Shown: piece by piece, positions 42,473 to 52,689 of the stretch
How the letters are laid out: each line of letters starts with the position of its first letter
Position numbering within the stretch: position 1 is the stretch's first letter
Assembly (NCBI GenBank): GCA_039810585.1
Contig: JBDHXF010000014.1
Coordinates: 1-64,000 of the forward strand
Length of the DNA stretch: 64,000 nucleotides
From: JBBATK01 sp039810585
GTDB taxonomy: Bacteria > Bacteroidota > Ignavibacteria > Kapaibacteriales > NICIL-2
Reading direction: 5' to 3'
Program-made: the position numbers and the translations under genes
The notes under the pieces: model-generated
The model's input: only the letters and a program-made list of their open reading frames with translations
Told to the model about the DNA's origin: nothing
Databases searched by the model: none

Positions 42473-42606
42473 AAAATCTTGAGTGAGCAAGAATTCTTTC
42501 AAAAAACAAAGGAAAACTCCGTTTATATGAATATTAGCAATATTACAAAGCGACGATAATATGGGAATACTTTTATAATATCCCGATCGAGTGTCTAGGT
42601 CCATGA

Positions 42607-43056
42607 GCCGAGGGGGTTGAATTTGAGGCTTCAGCATTGAAACGTATCCTTCAACAAACGCATTGCTACCCCTACTTTCTGCAGGAGTGGGGAAAATTTG
42701 CTTGGGAGACGTCGACCACATCTCCCATAACTGCGCAGGATGTTGCAGAGGCTACGCAAAGCGCGTTGGCATCGTTGGATGTGAGTTTCTTCAGAGTGCG
42801 ATTTGACCGCCTGACTCCGCTCGAAAAGCGCTACCTGCGAGCTATGGCCGAGCTTGGTCCGGGACCCCACCGCTCCGGCGATATCGCCGAAGTCATGCAC
42901 AAAATGGTTTCAGCTCTTGGCCCCACACGAAGTCAACTCATTGCCAAGGGGATGATCTGGAGTCCCAATCACGGTGATACCGCATTCACGGTCCCGCTCT
43001 TTGATGAATTCATGCACCGTATCATTCCCGGTGACGATTGGTCGAGGGATTACTGA
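42607..43056 (+). pseudogene. 5'-truncated AAA-family ATPase remnant
   Basis: The frame from 42607 reads AEGVEFEASALKRILQQTHC and then PYFLQEWGKFAWETSTTSPIT, SFFRVRFDRLTPLEKRYLRAMAELGPGPHRSGDIAEVMHK, SQLIAKGMIWSPNHGDTAFTVPLFDEFM. I recognise this as the C-terminal third of a AAA-type ATP-binding protein of about 390 residues. The Walker A and B part is missing and an in-frame TGA (42604-42606) lies just upstream. The similarity begins before the TTG at 42637, so it was probably longer and was truncated. It may still be expressed from the TTG as a short protein, but ATPase function is lost. Confidence 0.75.
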
Positions 43057-43163
43057 TTCAAACCTGGTCTCTGCGTTGATTTTCTTCTTAGGTGCGCACG
43101 CAGTGCGCTCGTATTGAAAGGACGCTGTGACGTCAAGCCCCGGCATGACATCAGTCACACGAG

Positions 43164-44924
43164 TCAATGATACTGCAAGCGATGAAGTTTGGAGTAGAGA
43201 CCTTGCTTGGCCAGCAACTCTTCGTGCTTGCCCATTTCAGCAATCTCGCCGTGGTGCAGAACGATGATGCGGTCGGCGCGTTGGATGGTGGACAAACGGT
43301 GAGCGATGACGATGGACGTGCGGCCGGCAAGGGTCTTTGAAATGGCAGCATCGATGAGCTGCTCAGTCTCCGTGTCGATGCTGGACGTTGCCTCATCGAG
43401 AATCAGGATTTGCGGATTGCTGACCACTGCACGGGCAAAGGAGATGAGTTGCTTTTGTCCCGTCGACAAGGTAGTTCCACGTTCCATCACTTGTGTGTCG
43501 TAGCCTTGTGGCAGGTGATCGATAAACTCTGCGCCGAGCGACAGCGCAACCGAGCGCATGTGCTCGTCGGAAATGTCATCGCGTCCCATCAAAATGTTCT
43601 CACGTACTGAGCGCGAAAAGAGAAAGACGTCTTGCAAGACCAGCGCGATACGTGCGCGGTGACTCTCAGCGTTGATATCACGCAGCTCCACGCCGTCAAT
43701 CGTGATGTGTCCGCGGTGGTAATCGTAGAAACGACAAAGCAAGTTGATCAGCGTGCTCTTGCCTGAACCGGTGGCTCCGACAATGGCTACCATCTCACCG
43801 TTATGAACGCTGAACGAAACGTTGCGCAGCACATCGCGATTGCCATCATAACTGAAGCTCAGATCACGGAACTGAATGGACGTGGTGAAATCCTGTGCTT
43901 CTATGCCCTTGTTCAGCTTCGCCTGCGGCGGCTCCTCGGTGTCGAGTAATTCGAAAATGCGCTCAGAAGCTGTGATGGCGCTTTGCAGGGTGTTGTACTT
44001 TTCAGTAAGGTCGCGGACGGGACGGAAGAACATTTCCGCGTACATCACAAACGAGACCAAGGTTCCGATAGTCATGAAACCCGACAGGTAATGTCCCGCC
44101 GTGTACCACAACACCGTACAAATAGCGATGGACGAAAGCATTTCCACCACCGGAAAGAAGACGGCATAATACGTGATGGACTGTATTTGCAAGCGCGTAT
44201 GCTCAGTATTGATCACATCGAAGGTGTGGTTCTGCGGTTCCTGCTGATTGAAGAGTTGAACGGTCACCACGCCGCTGATATACTCGTTTAAAAAGGAATT
44301 CATGCGTGCCACTTGTACGCGAATTTGAGAGTAGACGATGCGTACCTTACGACGGAAAATGGTGGCAGCCGTCAACAAAAACGGAACCACAATAATGGTG
44401 TACAACGCAAGCTGCCAGTTGATACTGAACATGAATCCCAAAATCCAGAGTATCACCAGCACGTCGCTGAAGATCAACACGACGCCCGACGAAAACAGTT
44501 CGTTCAGTGCCTCGACGTCGTTCGTGACGCGCGTCACTAAACGTCCCACCGGTGTCGTGTCGAAGGCCCGCAAACTCATGGCCTGAATGTGATCGAACAC
44601 CTGCATGCGGATATCAAGCAGAGCACGCTGACCCACCCATTGCATAAGGTAGGTGAGTCCAAACTGCAGCAGCCCCTGAAGTAACAGCACCGAAGCAATG
44701 AGCAGAGCATGCATGAGCAGACCGTGTCCATCGCCGTTTTTGATATACCGGTCGATACCGATTTGCACCAAGCGCGGACGCAAAGGACCAAGCGAGGAGC
44801 TGATGATGGAGATCAGCAAACCAAGCACAATCCACAAGCGGTACGGTCGTAAGTAGACCAGTAAACGCCGTAAATAGCCGTAATTCGTCTTTTTTTCTGC
44901 ACCCTTCGCGGAACCTTCGCTCAT
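43164..44924 (-). CDS. ABC exporter, fused permease and ATPase (MsbA-like)
   Basis: This 586-residue half-transporter starts at the ATG at 44924, preceded by AGAAGG. Six membrane helices fill residues of about 20-320 (LWIVLGLLISIISSSL, LLIASVLLLQGLLQFGLTYL, FSDVLVILWILGFMF and others). The ATPase has Walker A GATGSGKST, LSTGQKQ as a variant signature, Walker B ILILDEATSSID and the H-loop AHRLST. Homodimers of this type export lipids, peptides or drugs. The longer frame to 44975 adds 17 unlikely residues. It is convergent with the AAA remnant and divergent from the giant surface protein. Confidence 0.93.
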   Translation of the reverse strand: MSEGSAKGAEKKTNYGYLRRLLVYLRPYRLWIVLGLLISIISSSLGPLRPRLVQIGIDRYIKNGDGHGLLMHALLIASVLLLQGLLQFGLTYLMQWVGQRALLDIRMQVFDHIQAMSLRAFDTTPVGRLVTRVTNDVEALNELFSSGVVLIFSDVLVILWILGFMFSINWQLALYTIIVVPFLLTAATIFRRKVRIVYSQIRVQVARMNSFLNEYISGVVTVQLFNQQEPQNHTFDVINTEHTRLQIQSITYYAVFFPVVEMLSSIAICTVLWYTAGHYLSGFMTIGTLVSFVMYAEMFFRPVRDLTEKYNTLQSAITASERIFELLDTEEPPQAKLNKGIEAQDFTTSIQFRDLSFSYDGNRDVLRNVSFSVHNGEMVAIVGATGSGKSTLINLLCRFYDYHRGHITIDGVELRDINAESHRARIALVLQDVFLFSRSVRENILMGRDDISDEHMRSVALSLGAEFIDHLPQGYDTQVMERGTTLSTGQKQLISFARAVVSNPQILILDEATSSIDTETEQLIDAAISKTLAGRTSIVIAHRLSTIQRADRIIVLHHGEIAEMGKHEELLAKQGLYSKLHRLQYH

Positions 44925-45213
44925 ACCTTCTTGGTCCAGGCACCTGCCTTTAGCCGTGATCAAAACAACATGCAAACTACCGAATAGGGAAGTGGTGACA
45001 AGACAGTGGACTCCCCAAAGCGCTTTCGTGTTGAAAACTTGAGCGCGCGTCCACGTCCAATTCCGTAGTCCTTAAACGTTTAGTGTACAGAGGCCTACGC
45101 CTCGTCTGTGCAGTGCTCAGGTGTTCCACTGGGCACTGCATTGACTTTCTCCCTCGGTTCCATCTCTGTTTGAATCCCCGCCCGCTCCCATTCACCACCA
45201 ATTTCAAGAACTC
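44925..45213. other. divergent intergenic region with stem-loop
   Basis: This 289-bp gap lies between the divergent ABC exporter and the giant surface protein. It contains a 12-bp stem-loop (45109-45140) but no promoter I can assign. Confidence 0.5.
45109..45140 (+). promoter_or_regulatory. stem-loop in the leader of the giant gene
   Basis: TGCAGTGCTCAG pairs with CTGGGCACTGCA (one G-U pair) around an 8-nt loop, 74 bp upstream of the first possible start codon. It may be an RNA leader structure or a protein-binding site. Confidence 0.4.
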
Positions 45214-48200
45214 ATGCAAGCATTCTACTTCTTCCTTACGCAGTCTGACACTGCGCCTCCGTCGGATTGTGTGCACTCCGGCTGGCAATTCCACGCCGAC
45301 GGTCAGGTGATTTTTCATACGTGCGCGCTTCCGCGCGCACTGACCTTCGTGATAGCGTTTATGGTTCTCTTTGCATCGGCAACAGCAAGCGACACGTTGT
45401 TCATCAACTCATCGCATACATGGAGCGATACGGCGCACATCTGGTCGAAGCAAGTCTCCGCAGCGAACAGCTCGTCGTGGATTCCGAATGCTGCGGCTGT
45501 GCTAGAGGCACCGGCGGGGAGCTTGAACGTGTTGCAGTGCAACCCCATTCTGCGCGCGCTTAGTGCGCGAGCTGACTTCAGTATTCAATCCCAAAGCTCA
45601 GAGCGCTTGGAATTCAGTGCTGCCGACAGCTCGGTCATCGATGTGGCTGCCGCTCATGCTCTCACTCTGAAAACGCCTCTGGTGTCCGCAGGTGTGCTGT
45701 CGAAGACCAGCGGCGGGTCGCTCGTGCTTGGCTCTGAAGCTCTGCGCTGTGTGCCGACCTTGCATCTGTGTCAGGGACAGTGCACGCTCTCGGATGTCGC
45801 TCCCTCGCCCGCCCTGCGCGCACTGCGCTCCTCAACGCTGCTTCTGGACAGTGCATGCAGTCTGAGTTTCAGTTCCACAGCCAATGCTGCCGATGTGCAT
45901 GCCGGCAACCTCGGTGGCAGCGGCAGTGTGAGCGTGTCCGGTGCGTCGGCAAATGGTCTTATCCTTCAACTCGACGATTCCTCACACTCGTACGGTTCCC
46001 TCAGTGCCGGCACCAACGGTGCGCTGTTTTGCATGCCGGCCGGAACCAGTCAGGAACTGAGTGGCTCGTGTTCAGGGGTGAACGGGTCGTGGACGCTGTG
46101 CGGACATCGCACAAATGCTGACGGTGATGCATCCGCACTCGTGTTCAGCGGTGCTGCCGGAACAACGCGCGCGGTGGTACTTCGCGGTGGAACACTGATT
46201 CTTGACAACCGTCAGACTGCCTCGTCAACTCGCCTCGGTTCGAGTTCTGCCGCCACTTTGAATTGCAATGGTGGTACGCTCTGTCTTCGTGGCGCTGCAA
46301 GCGGCACGAATCAACATATAGGCATCGCCGGCACGAAGGCCATGACGCTGAATGCAGGATTGATGACCCTGCGTATTGAGGACGACTCAGCCACAAGTAC
46401 CGGATCGCAACTGCTACTCGGAGGCGCGAATTCCAATTTCTCGTTGCGTGACAATACCGCGATGATGATCAACTTTGAAGTCAACCGCGGTACACTCGGC
46501 GGATCTGCCTCAAGCGATGCGCGTATTGCTTTTCTGGGCAGCGGACAGCCCTTCATAGGCCTGGGTGGACTGCTTGCAAACACGGCCACAAGTGGTACAC
46601 CGGGATTTGCACTGGTGAATGGCAACAGTTTTGCGAGTTATGGTTCCAACGGTGTGAAGGCGGCAAGTTTTACCGTGGACAGCACCATCGCCCAAGTGCA
46701 AGCGTCGAGCACTTCATCAGTCGTCGACTTCCAACCGCACTCAAACCTCAGTCTTAGTGCCAATCTGAGTGCAGCAGCGTTACGTCTTTCCCCACAGGGA
46801 GCAGACAGTCTCGCGTGCGGCACCAAAAACATCATCAGTACGGCTCTGATGCTTGACGCGGATTCAAACTTCACACTCAGTGGCAGTGGCACCTTCGGCA
46901 GCGGCGTCAACACGCGATATGTGGTGGTGTGCCGTCCCTCATCCACTCTTCGCTGCACTCAGGCTCTCGGTTCAACCGCTTCGCCAATCACCAAAGGCGG
47001 AGAGGGGACGCTGGACTTATGTGCCACGTCGAATCAACTCGCTTTTAGCTCTGCCAACAATGTGAATGTCCTGCAAGGCGCGTTGCGCTTGAGCGCCGCG
47101 TCGATGGGCGGCGAAGGAGCCGGGGGCAATGCCAATTGTAGTATCAACTTGCGCGGTGGTCTTCTCGAACTCTCGGGAGGCATGAACTTCGTGCGAGCGC
47201 TGGACCAGACGCCAAGCGCATCGGGAGGCAGCGTCAGTTTTGACGCAGGAAGCACCAGTCGCGGCAGCGGAGGCTTTGCGGCGGTGGGCGGAGCGAGTAC
47301 GGTAAGCTTAGTGACCACGGTCGGAGGCTCAACACCGGCAGCGTTGCAATGGAACGATAACGCCTTCGTACCAGCATACTCGGCGTTGTTGCTCAATGCG
47401 GTGGATGCGGATAGTCGCATCGACCTCACAAACGACATTCAACTGGACAACGGCACGGCGGGTGAGTACGCGGCACGTGAGGTGTATGTGAGCGACAACC
47501 CCTCGTCCGATTCCGACTGCGCTCGATTGAGTGGTGTGATCTCCGGTTCGTCGTCATCGGACTTGGTGAAAACGGGGGCCGGTTCACTTGAGCTGGCAGC
47601 ACAAAACACCTTTGGCGGAAACGTTCTTTTACTGCGCGGTACTCTTCGTTGTATCAATGCCCACGCGCTGCCGTCAACTGCCAGTGTGATCGTCAAACAC
47701 GGTATTCTGCGCATCGATGCCTCGCAGCAAATCCGCGATCTCGTGGTGGAAAACGGTGCGAGCGTAGACGTACACCAAGATACGCTGAGCATCAGCGGAA
47801 TGCTGAGTATCCATGGCGGACAGTTTATTGGCAACGGTGTGTTGCGATTCAATGGCGGAGAGGAACAGATTATCAATGGAGCCTGCCAATTCAAGTCGGT
47901 CGTGCTTGACAATCCAAGCGGTGTGCAGTGCAACGGTGAATGTCGTATCACCACTCAGCTTCACATCACGCAGGGGAAGGTGTACAATAATGGAGGAATG
48001 CTGCGACTAGACAGTGCAGCCGACATCAGCGGTGCGTCGCAAACAAGCGGTTGGATCGTCGGTCCGCTTCCTGCTGATTTCGATGCAAATCACGCGTCGC
48101 ACGAGATGGCAATAGGCGACAGTCTGCGCTTCAGTCCCGTCACCATCCAGTGTAGCGGCATCTCACAAGCGGGTACCTTGAGCTGCGAGAGTGTTCGGGG

Positions 48201-51200
48201 AGTGTCGTCACACCTGAGTTCATCCGATCTGGATTTCGAGGCTGCTGTTCAACGACACTACCTCGTGCATGCCGACAATCTGGCGTGTGATACATGGTCA
48301 TGTACCATGCTCATTGACACAGCCGATTATGCGCCGCAACGCCCGCGCGACCAACTCAGGGCTCGAATGTTTGACGGACAGACCTGGACGGCCGCTCCGC
48401 TTGTTCACATCGACGCGGAAGACCTGCGTGCCGACTCGCTGACAAGTTTTGGTGAGTTGCAGTGCGGGGTTCCGCACTGTGGTCCTCTCATCATAATCAG
48501 CCAGGCCGGAGAGTATGGTCACATCTTTCCGAGCGATACGCTCACACTGAGCTGCGGAGCGACGCAGAGCTACAGCATTGTCGCTGATTCCTGCGCAACG
48601 GTGGACCATGTTGAGGTTGATGGTGTAGATGTCGGTGCTCCGAGCACGTACACGTTTAACACCATCCAAGCTGCACACACCATTCGCTCGTGGTTTCAGT
48701 CGAATGTCGTGCATCCGAGTGTGCAGATACAGAGTGACGTAGCGGGAGACAGTGTGTGTCGCGGACAGACGCTACACGTACATGCGTCGAGTGAAAACGG
48801 CGGTGCTTCGCCACTGCTGCAGTGGTTGGTTAATGGAGAGATGCAGGAAACTCAAGGTTCAGACTTCGCGCTCAGCACGGCCAACGATGGCGACGAAGTG
48901 CAATGCCGGCTTGTAAGTTCTGAGTCATGCGCAGTCCCTGCCGTTGTCACATCTGAGCTCCATGTCCTGCACGTGATCGATAACCCGGTGGCAGAGATAA
49001 CGCGAGACAACGCAGAGTGGTGCCCGGGCACAACACAACAATGTCAGGTTGCAGCTAACGCTGAGCAGATACTCTGGACAGTCGAAGGAGCAGCAGAAAT
49101 TGTTGGAGCAGACAATGCTCAACAGCTCGTCGTGCACTGTGACGACGCGCGCTTCGACTCCGTTCATGTCCACGTGACATTGACGAACACCCTGGGATGC
49201 AGCACAGAATCGGCGATGAAGATTATCGTGATGGATACAACAGCGCCGAGCCTAAGCATTCCGGCTGACCGTAGTATTTCCTGCGATGAGGCAAACGACC
49301 CCTGCGCCTGCGGCCAAGCCACGGCGACCGATGCGTGTACGGATGTTGTGGTTGCGCATCAAGACTCAGTGGCAGAGTATGAGTGTGCTCAGCATTTCTC
49401 CATATACCGTCGTTGGTCAGCTATTGATATGCACGGCAACTTGGCATCCGGGATACAGCATATAGAAGTCAACGACACCACTGCACCCACCATTGAATGT
49501 CCCTCCGACCAAACCCTAAACTGCGCCGGGGACATTCCGCCTTCTGCTCACAACCGTCAGGAATTCGAATCTCAGGGTGGCTGGTGCACCGACAAGTGCA
49601 GCGCTACTCTCAGCGTTGAACTGTTGAGCGAGGAGGTGCAGGGAAGTTTGGCGGACAATAGCTATCAACTCACTCGACGATATAAAGCAACGGATGCATG
49701 TGGAAACAGCGCTAGTGCTGCTCAGCGTATTGCCGTGTTTGATGATATGTCACCAACACTCAGCATGAGTCCGCTTGATCACTGGTGGTCGACACTCGAG
49801 CTCGACAGTAGCTTCGACGTCACGGCTGCCGATAACTGCGATGGCGCCGTTGACATCCATTGGACTATTCTGGATGAAGCTGGTGACAGCACAGCGTCCG
49901 GAATTGGAAGCGTTGCCGGCACATATTGTTCAGTGGGGCAAAACACTGTGTTCTGGAATGTCTCCGACACGCATGGAAACACGAGTAGTGCACGTCAGAG
50001 TATTTCTGTTGTGCAGAGTGGAAACGGACATCTCTCCATTCCATCCGAGTTGCATTTCGCGGCGGACCCACTGAATTGCACCTATAGTTTTCAAAATTCA
50101 AAGGCGGATGCAACGGTGGATGACAATTGTCCGAGCTACGTGGTACAGAACTCACTCACACACAGTGCAAGCCTTGCAGGACTGACGCTTCCTAGCGGCA
50201 GCTACAGCGTCGTATGGTCACTTCGTGACATCTGTGGCAGCATTGACTACGACACCTGTACCATCGTCGTTGAGGATACCACAGCCCCTGTTGCGCACTC
50301 AAAGTCGCTCACTCTATTCCTCGATGCGAGCGGTCAGGCTCTGCTCAGTCCCGAAATGTGTGACGACGGGAGTTGGGACGCGTGTGGAATTGTGTCGCGT
50401 AGCTGTTCCCGCACACAATTTGGATGTGCGCAGCTGGGTTTTACTACGGACACGCTTCGCGTTGTTGACGGCGCGGGAAATAGTACTGAGGCAGTGTGTA
50501 TCGTCAACGTCGTCGACACCATTGCGCCGACAATCGCCACCAAATCAGCCACCGTAGAACTTGACTCCAACGGAGAAGCGGAAGTCGATGTGTCGATGGT
50601 TGACGCTGGTTTTATCGACAATTGTCAGGTACTGAATTCCGAACTATCGCAAACACATTTTAGCTGCAACGATCTCGGTGAACATCAGCTTCTGGTGCGT
50701 GTTTGGGATGCATCCGGCAACAAAAGTTCAGCGACTGCTGAGATTAGCGTCGTGGATCATCAGGTGCCGAAATTTTTGTGTCCTACGCAGATCAACCTAG
50801 CCTGTCATGAGCAATCGTGTGTAGGACAGATGCGATTGCCTTGTCCTATTCTGGATAACTGCACAGTCGGTGGCGGACGCAGCGCCCAGATCTTGAATGA
50901 GCCGGGCGTTGCGGTGCAATGGTTGAACGACACACTCGTGGCCGATCTTCATCGCGGACAGCACTACGTGCTCTTGCATGCGTGGGATGCCGCGGGTAAC
51001 AGTTGCTCATCGCGATGTGTGGTCACGGTGCGCGATACAACTCCGCCAACGCTCATGCTGAAGTCAGCCGTGATTGCTTTGAACTCCCACGGAAAGGCAA
51101 CACTGCATACACAGGATGTGAATGCAGGCACGACGGACAACTGCTCTCCCTATAGTTTGAGTCTTTCACGCCGTCAATTCCATTGTGAAGACCTTGGCTA

Positions 51201-52302
51201 TCAGAACGTTATAGTGACGGCGCGTGATCAGAGTGGCAATTGCTCAAGTGCGGTTGTGCAGATTCAAGTGGCGGATCACAGTGCGCCGGTTGTCCATACG
51301 AAATCCGTTTCCAAAACCTTGAGCAACGGATCGGTAGACATCACGGCGGCGATGGTGGATAATGGATCGACTGACAATTGCAGCATTGCTACTAGAAGTT
51401 TGTCGAAAACGCACTTTAGTTGCGCCGATGTAGGACAGCACTCTGTTATCCTAACAGTGACCGACGCCAGTGGAAACAGCAGTACGGGCCGGGCTACGGT
51501 GACGATTGGGCCGGAGCTGCATAGTTCCATCAGCTATACGCCCGATCAATCAGCGTACACAGGCCGACCGCAGACTGAGCTTTTCTTAGGATACGGTGCG
51601 CAAAGCGTCACTCTTCACGCTCACGCGTCGGGAGGCAACGGATGGTCATACCAATGGTCACCTTCCACGGCATTGAATTGTACGACGTGTGCGAATCCGG
51701 TTTTTCATCCTCAGCAAAGCGGTGAGTACAGTTACACGCTCACCGTCACCAACGCGCAGGGCTGCAGTACGCAGTCGCACATCAGCTTCTGTGTGCGTGA
51801 TGCCCGAGTGAACGGACAGCCCGGGAAGGTTCACGTGCGTCACGGGTCGCAACATCAGGTGTGCACTGTGTCGCAGGCGCTGCAGCACTTGCAGGGGCAT
51901 TCGAACGACCATCTGGGTTACAACGACGATGACCTGTGCCAGAGTGCACGACGAGCAGCCGAAGGCGGCGAGAATAATGAGTCATCTGACGACTCAGCTC
52001 GTGAGGCACAGCACGAGTCAACGTCGGACACTTCGCTGACTGACGCGGAGCGACAAGGATTAACCATTTCGGTGCTGCCGGATCCCTTTCATGATGAATG
52101 TGAAATCCGCTGTGAGAGCCGGCGCGGAGGAAGCATTCGACTGCGTGTGGTGGATCTTCGTGGGGACGACATGACCGGCGCACTAACGCTGAGCTCAGGA
52201 CAAACCGTTGTCTGTGGCAAAGATTGGCCGGCAGGTATGTACCTCATTGTTGCGGAACAAGACAACATCAGGCGCAGCGAGCGTATGCTAAAGCTACATT
52301 GA
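45214..52302 (+). CDS. giant surface protein: beta-helix repeats, HYR/Ig-like modules, T9SS tail
   Basis: This protein has up to 2362 residues. A signal segment (ALTFVIAFMVLFASATA, residues 43-59) follows a long N-terminus; a GTG at 45307 would give a normal 28-residue signal peptide. Residues of about 60-950 are Ser/Gly/Ala-rich strands resembling autotransporter-associated repeats (LVKTGAGSLELAAQNTFGG, VLRGGTLILDN), a beta-helix. HYR-like modules begin DTTAP at about 1341, 1421, 1688, 1768, 1848, 1941 and 2021, several at an 80-residue period, with paired Cys. A PKD-like domain (2138-2188), an acidic linker and a T9SS type A tail (about 2283-2362) follow. It is probably an adhesin; binding partner unknown. 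Confidence 0.88.
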   Translation: MQAFYFFLTQSDTAPPSDCVHSGWQFHADGQVIFHTCALPRALTFVIAFMVLFASATASDTLFINSSHTWSDTAHIWSKQVSAANSSSWIPNAAAVLEAPAGSLNVLQCNPILRALSARADFSIQSQSSERLEFSAADSSVIDVAAAHALTLKTPLVSAGVLSKTSGGSLVLGSEALRCVPTLHLCQGQCTLSDVAPSPALRALRSSTLLLDSACSLSFSSTANAADVHAGNLGGSGSVSVSGASANGLILQLDDSSHSYGSLSAGTNGALFCMPAGTSQELSGSCSGVNGSWTLCGHRTNADGDASALVFSGAAGTTRAVVLRGGTLILDNRQTASSTRLGSSSAATLNCNGGTLCLRGAASGTNQHIGIAGTKAMTLNAGLMTLRIEDDSATSTGSQLLLGGANSNFSLRDNTAMMINFEVNRGTLGGSASSDARIAFLGSGQPFIGLGGLLANTATSGTPGFALVNGNSFASYGSNGVKAASFTVDSTIAQVQASSTSSVVDFQPHSNLSLSANLSAAALRLSPQGADSLACGTKNIISTALMLDADSNFTLSGSGTFGSGVNTRYVVVCRPSSTLRCTQALGSTASPITKGGEGTLDLCATSNQLAFSSANNVNVLQGALRLSAASMGGEGAGGNANCSINLRGGLLELSGGMNFVRALDQTPSASGGSVSFDAGSTSRGSGGFAAVGGASTVSLVTTVGGSTPAALQWNDNAFVPAYSALLLNAVDADSRIDLTNDIQLDNGTAGEYAAREVYVSDNPSSDSDCARLSGVISGSSSSDLVKTGAGSLELAAQNTFGGNVLLLRGTLRCINAHALPSTASVIVKHGILRIDASQQIRDLVVENGASVDVHQDTLSISGMLSIHGGQFIGNGVLRFNGGEEQIINGACQFKSVVLDNPSGVQCNGECRITTQLHITQGKVYNNGGMLRLDSAADISGASQTSGWIVGPLPADFDANHASHEMAIGDSLRFSPVTIQCSGISQAGTLSCESVRGVSSHLSSSDLDFEAAVQRHYLVHADNLACDTWSCTMLIDTADYAPQRPRDQLRARMFDGQTWTAAPLVHIDAEDLRADSLTSFGELQCGVPHCGPLIIISQAGEYGHIFPSDTLTLSCGATQSYSIVADSCATVDHVEVDGVDVGAPSTYTFNTIQAAHTIRSWFQSNVVHPSVQIQSDVAGDSVCRGQTLHVHASSENGGASPLLQWLVNGEMQETQGSDFALSTANDGDEVQCRLVSSESCAVPAVVTSELHVLHVIDNPVAEITRDNAEWCPGTTQQCQVAANAEQILWTVEGAAEIVGADNAQQLVVHCDDARFDSVHVHVTLTNTLGCSTESAMKIIVMDTTAPSLSIPADRSISCDEANDPCACGQATATDACTDVVVAHQDSVAEYECAQHFSIYRRWSAIDMHGNLASGIQHIEVNDTTAPTIECPSDQTLNCAGDIPPSAHNRQEFESQGGWCTDKCSATLSVELLSEEVQGSLADNSYQLTRRYKATDACGNSASAAQRIAVFDDMSPTLSMSPLDHWWSTLELDSSFDVTAADNCDGAVDIHWTILDEAGDSTASGIGSVAGTYCSVGQNTVFWNVSDTHGNTSSARQSISVVQSGNGHLSIPSELHFAADPLNCTYSFQNSKADATVDDNCPSYVVQNSLTHSASLAGLTLPSGSYSVVWSLRDICGSIDYDTCTIVVEDTTAPVAHSKSLTLFLDASGQALLSPEMCDDGSWDACGIVSRSCSRTQFGCAQLGFTTDTLRVVDGAGNSTEAVCIVNVVDTIAPTIATKSATVELDSNGEAEVDVSMVDAGFIDNCQVLNSELSQTHFSCNDLGEHQLLVRVWDASGNKSSATAEISVVDHQVPKFLCPTQINLACHEQSCVGQMRLPCPILDNCTVGGGRSAQILNEPGVAVQWLNDTLVADLHRGQHYVLLHAWDAAGNSCSSRCVVTVRDTTPPTLMLKSAVIALNSHGKATLHTQDVNAGTTDNCSPYSLSLSRRQFHCEDLGYQNVIVTARDQSGNCSSAVVQIQVADHSAPVVHTKSVSKTLSNGSVDITAAMVDNGSTDNCSIATRSLSKTHFSCADVGQHSVILTVTDASGNSSTGRATVTIGPELHSSISYTPDQSAYTGRPQTELFLGYGAQSVTLHAHASGGNGWSYQWSPSTALNCTTCANPVFHPQQSGEYSYTLTVTNAQGCSTQSHISFCVRDARVNGQPGKVHVRHGSQHQVCTVSQALQHLQGHSNDHLGYNDDDLCQSARRAAEGGENNESSDDSAREAQHESTSDTSLTDAERQGLTISVLPDPFHDECEIRCESRRGGSIRLRVVDLRGDDMTGALTLSSGQTVVCGKDWPAGMYLIVAEQDNIRRSERMLKLH
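50275..51510 (+). repeat. coding repeat of HYR-like modules, about 240 bp each
   Basis: Modules begin at 50275, 50515, 50755, 51034 and 51274. Four share the pattern DTTAP..KS....LD..G.A......D.G..DNC, then LS.T.F.C.DLG, then V.D.SGN.S. The one from 50755 is a diverged HYR module of 93 residues. The 80-residue spacing of the others indicates internal duplication within the giant gene. Confidence 0.8.
51955..51984 (-). repeat. short palindromic element inside a gene, copy G
   Basis: GCAGCC-GAA-GGCGGC (one mismatch) is followed by GAGAATAATGAGTC. A 23-bp block from 51959 is identical to the intergenic sequence at 59922. In the giant gene it is translated as AAEGGENNE within the acidic linker. 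Confidence 0.75.
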
Positions 52303-52344
52303 AGCTACGCTGAAGCAACAGTGAAGCATCACTAAAGCATCACA
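52290..52344 (+). repeat. five tandem 11-bp repeats across the giant gene stop codon
   Basis: Units begin at 52290, 52301, 52312, 52323 and 52334, each like GAAGCNNCNNT. The first unit carries the last codons and part of the TGA stop (52300-52302); the rest are in the 3' untranslated region. Confidence 0.8.
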
Positions 52345-52689
52345 TAATTCACATGCAAAGGGACGCCGAAATGCGTCCCTTTGTCATTAGTACGGTACTA
52401 TCTCGACTCCTTGCAGGAGCTCATCATCGAGGGCGAGCCGTACGCCATCTGAGCGGCGAGGAGTGAGTGTTCACGATCAGGTATCGTGTGGTATGCAGGT
52501 CAAGCGGGACACGCAGAGGATGTTCTCAGGGCGTAGAAAACTTTTTTTTTCTTCGCATTGATCCGGTTCTGATATCTCCGCGTAGGTCTGTGCGGATGAT
52601 TGATTGAGCACCGACAGACGTGGGAAACTGTCGATGCCATCCCGCCGATCATCGAGAACGACATCTTCCATAACACACTGGAGCAGACC
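52303..52689. other. intergenic region before the DUF4331 gene
   Basis: This 387-bp gap contains the remainder of the 11-bp tandem array, the terminator hairpin, a short inverted repeat (CACGAT/ATCGTG) near 52470-52490 and a T-run at about 52541-52551. No other gene is evident. Confidence 0.5.
52357..52382 (+). terminator. hairpin terminator after the giant gene
   Basis: AAAGGGACGC and GCGTCCCTTT form a perfect 10-bp stem with a 6-nt loop, 54 bp after the stop codon. Downstream sequence is only weakly T-rich (TTTGTCATTAG). Confidence 0.75.
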
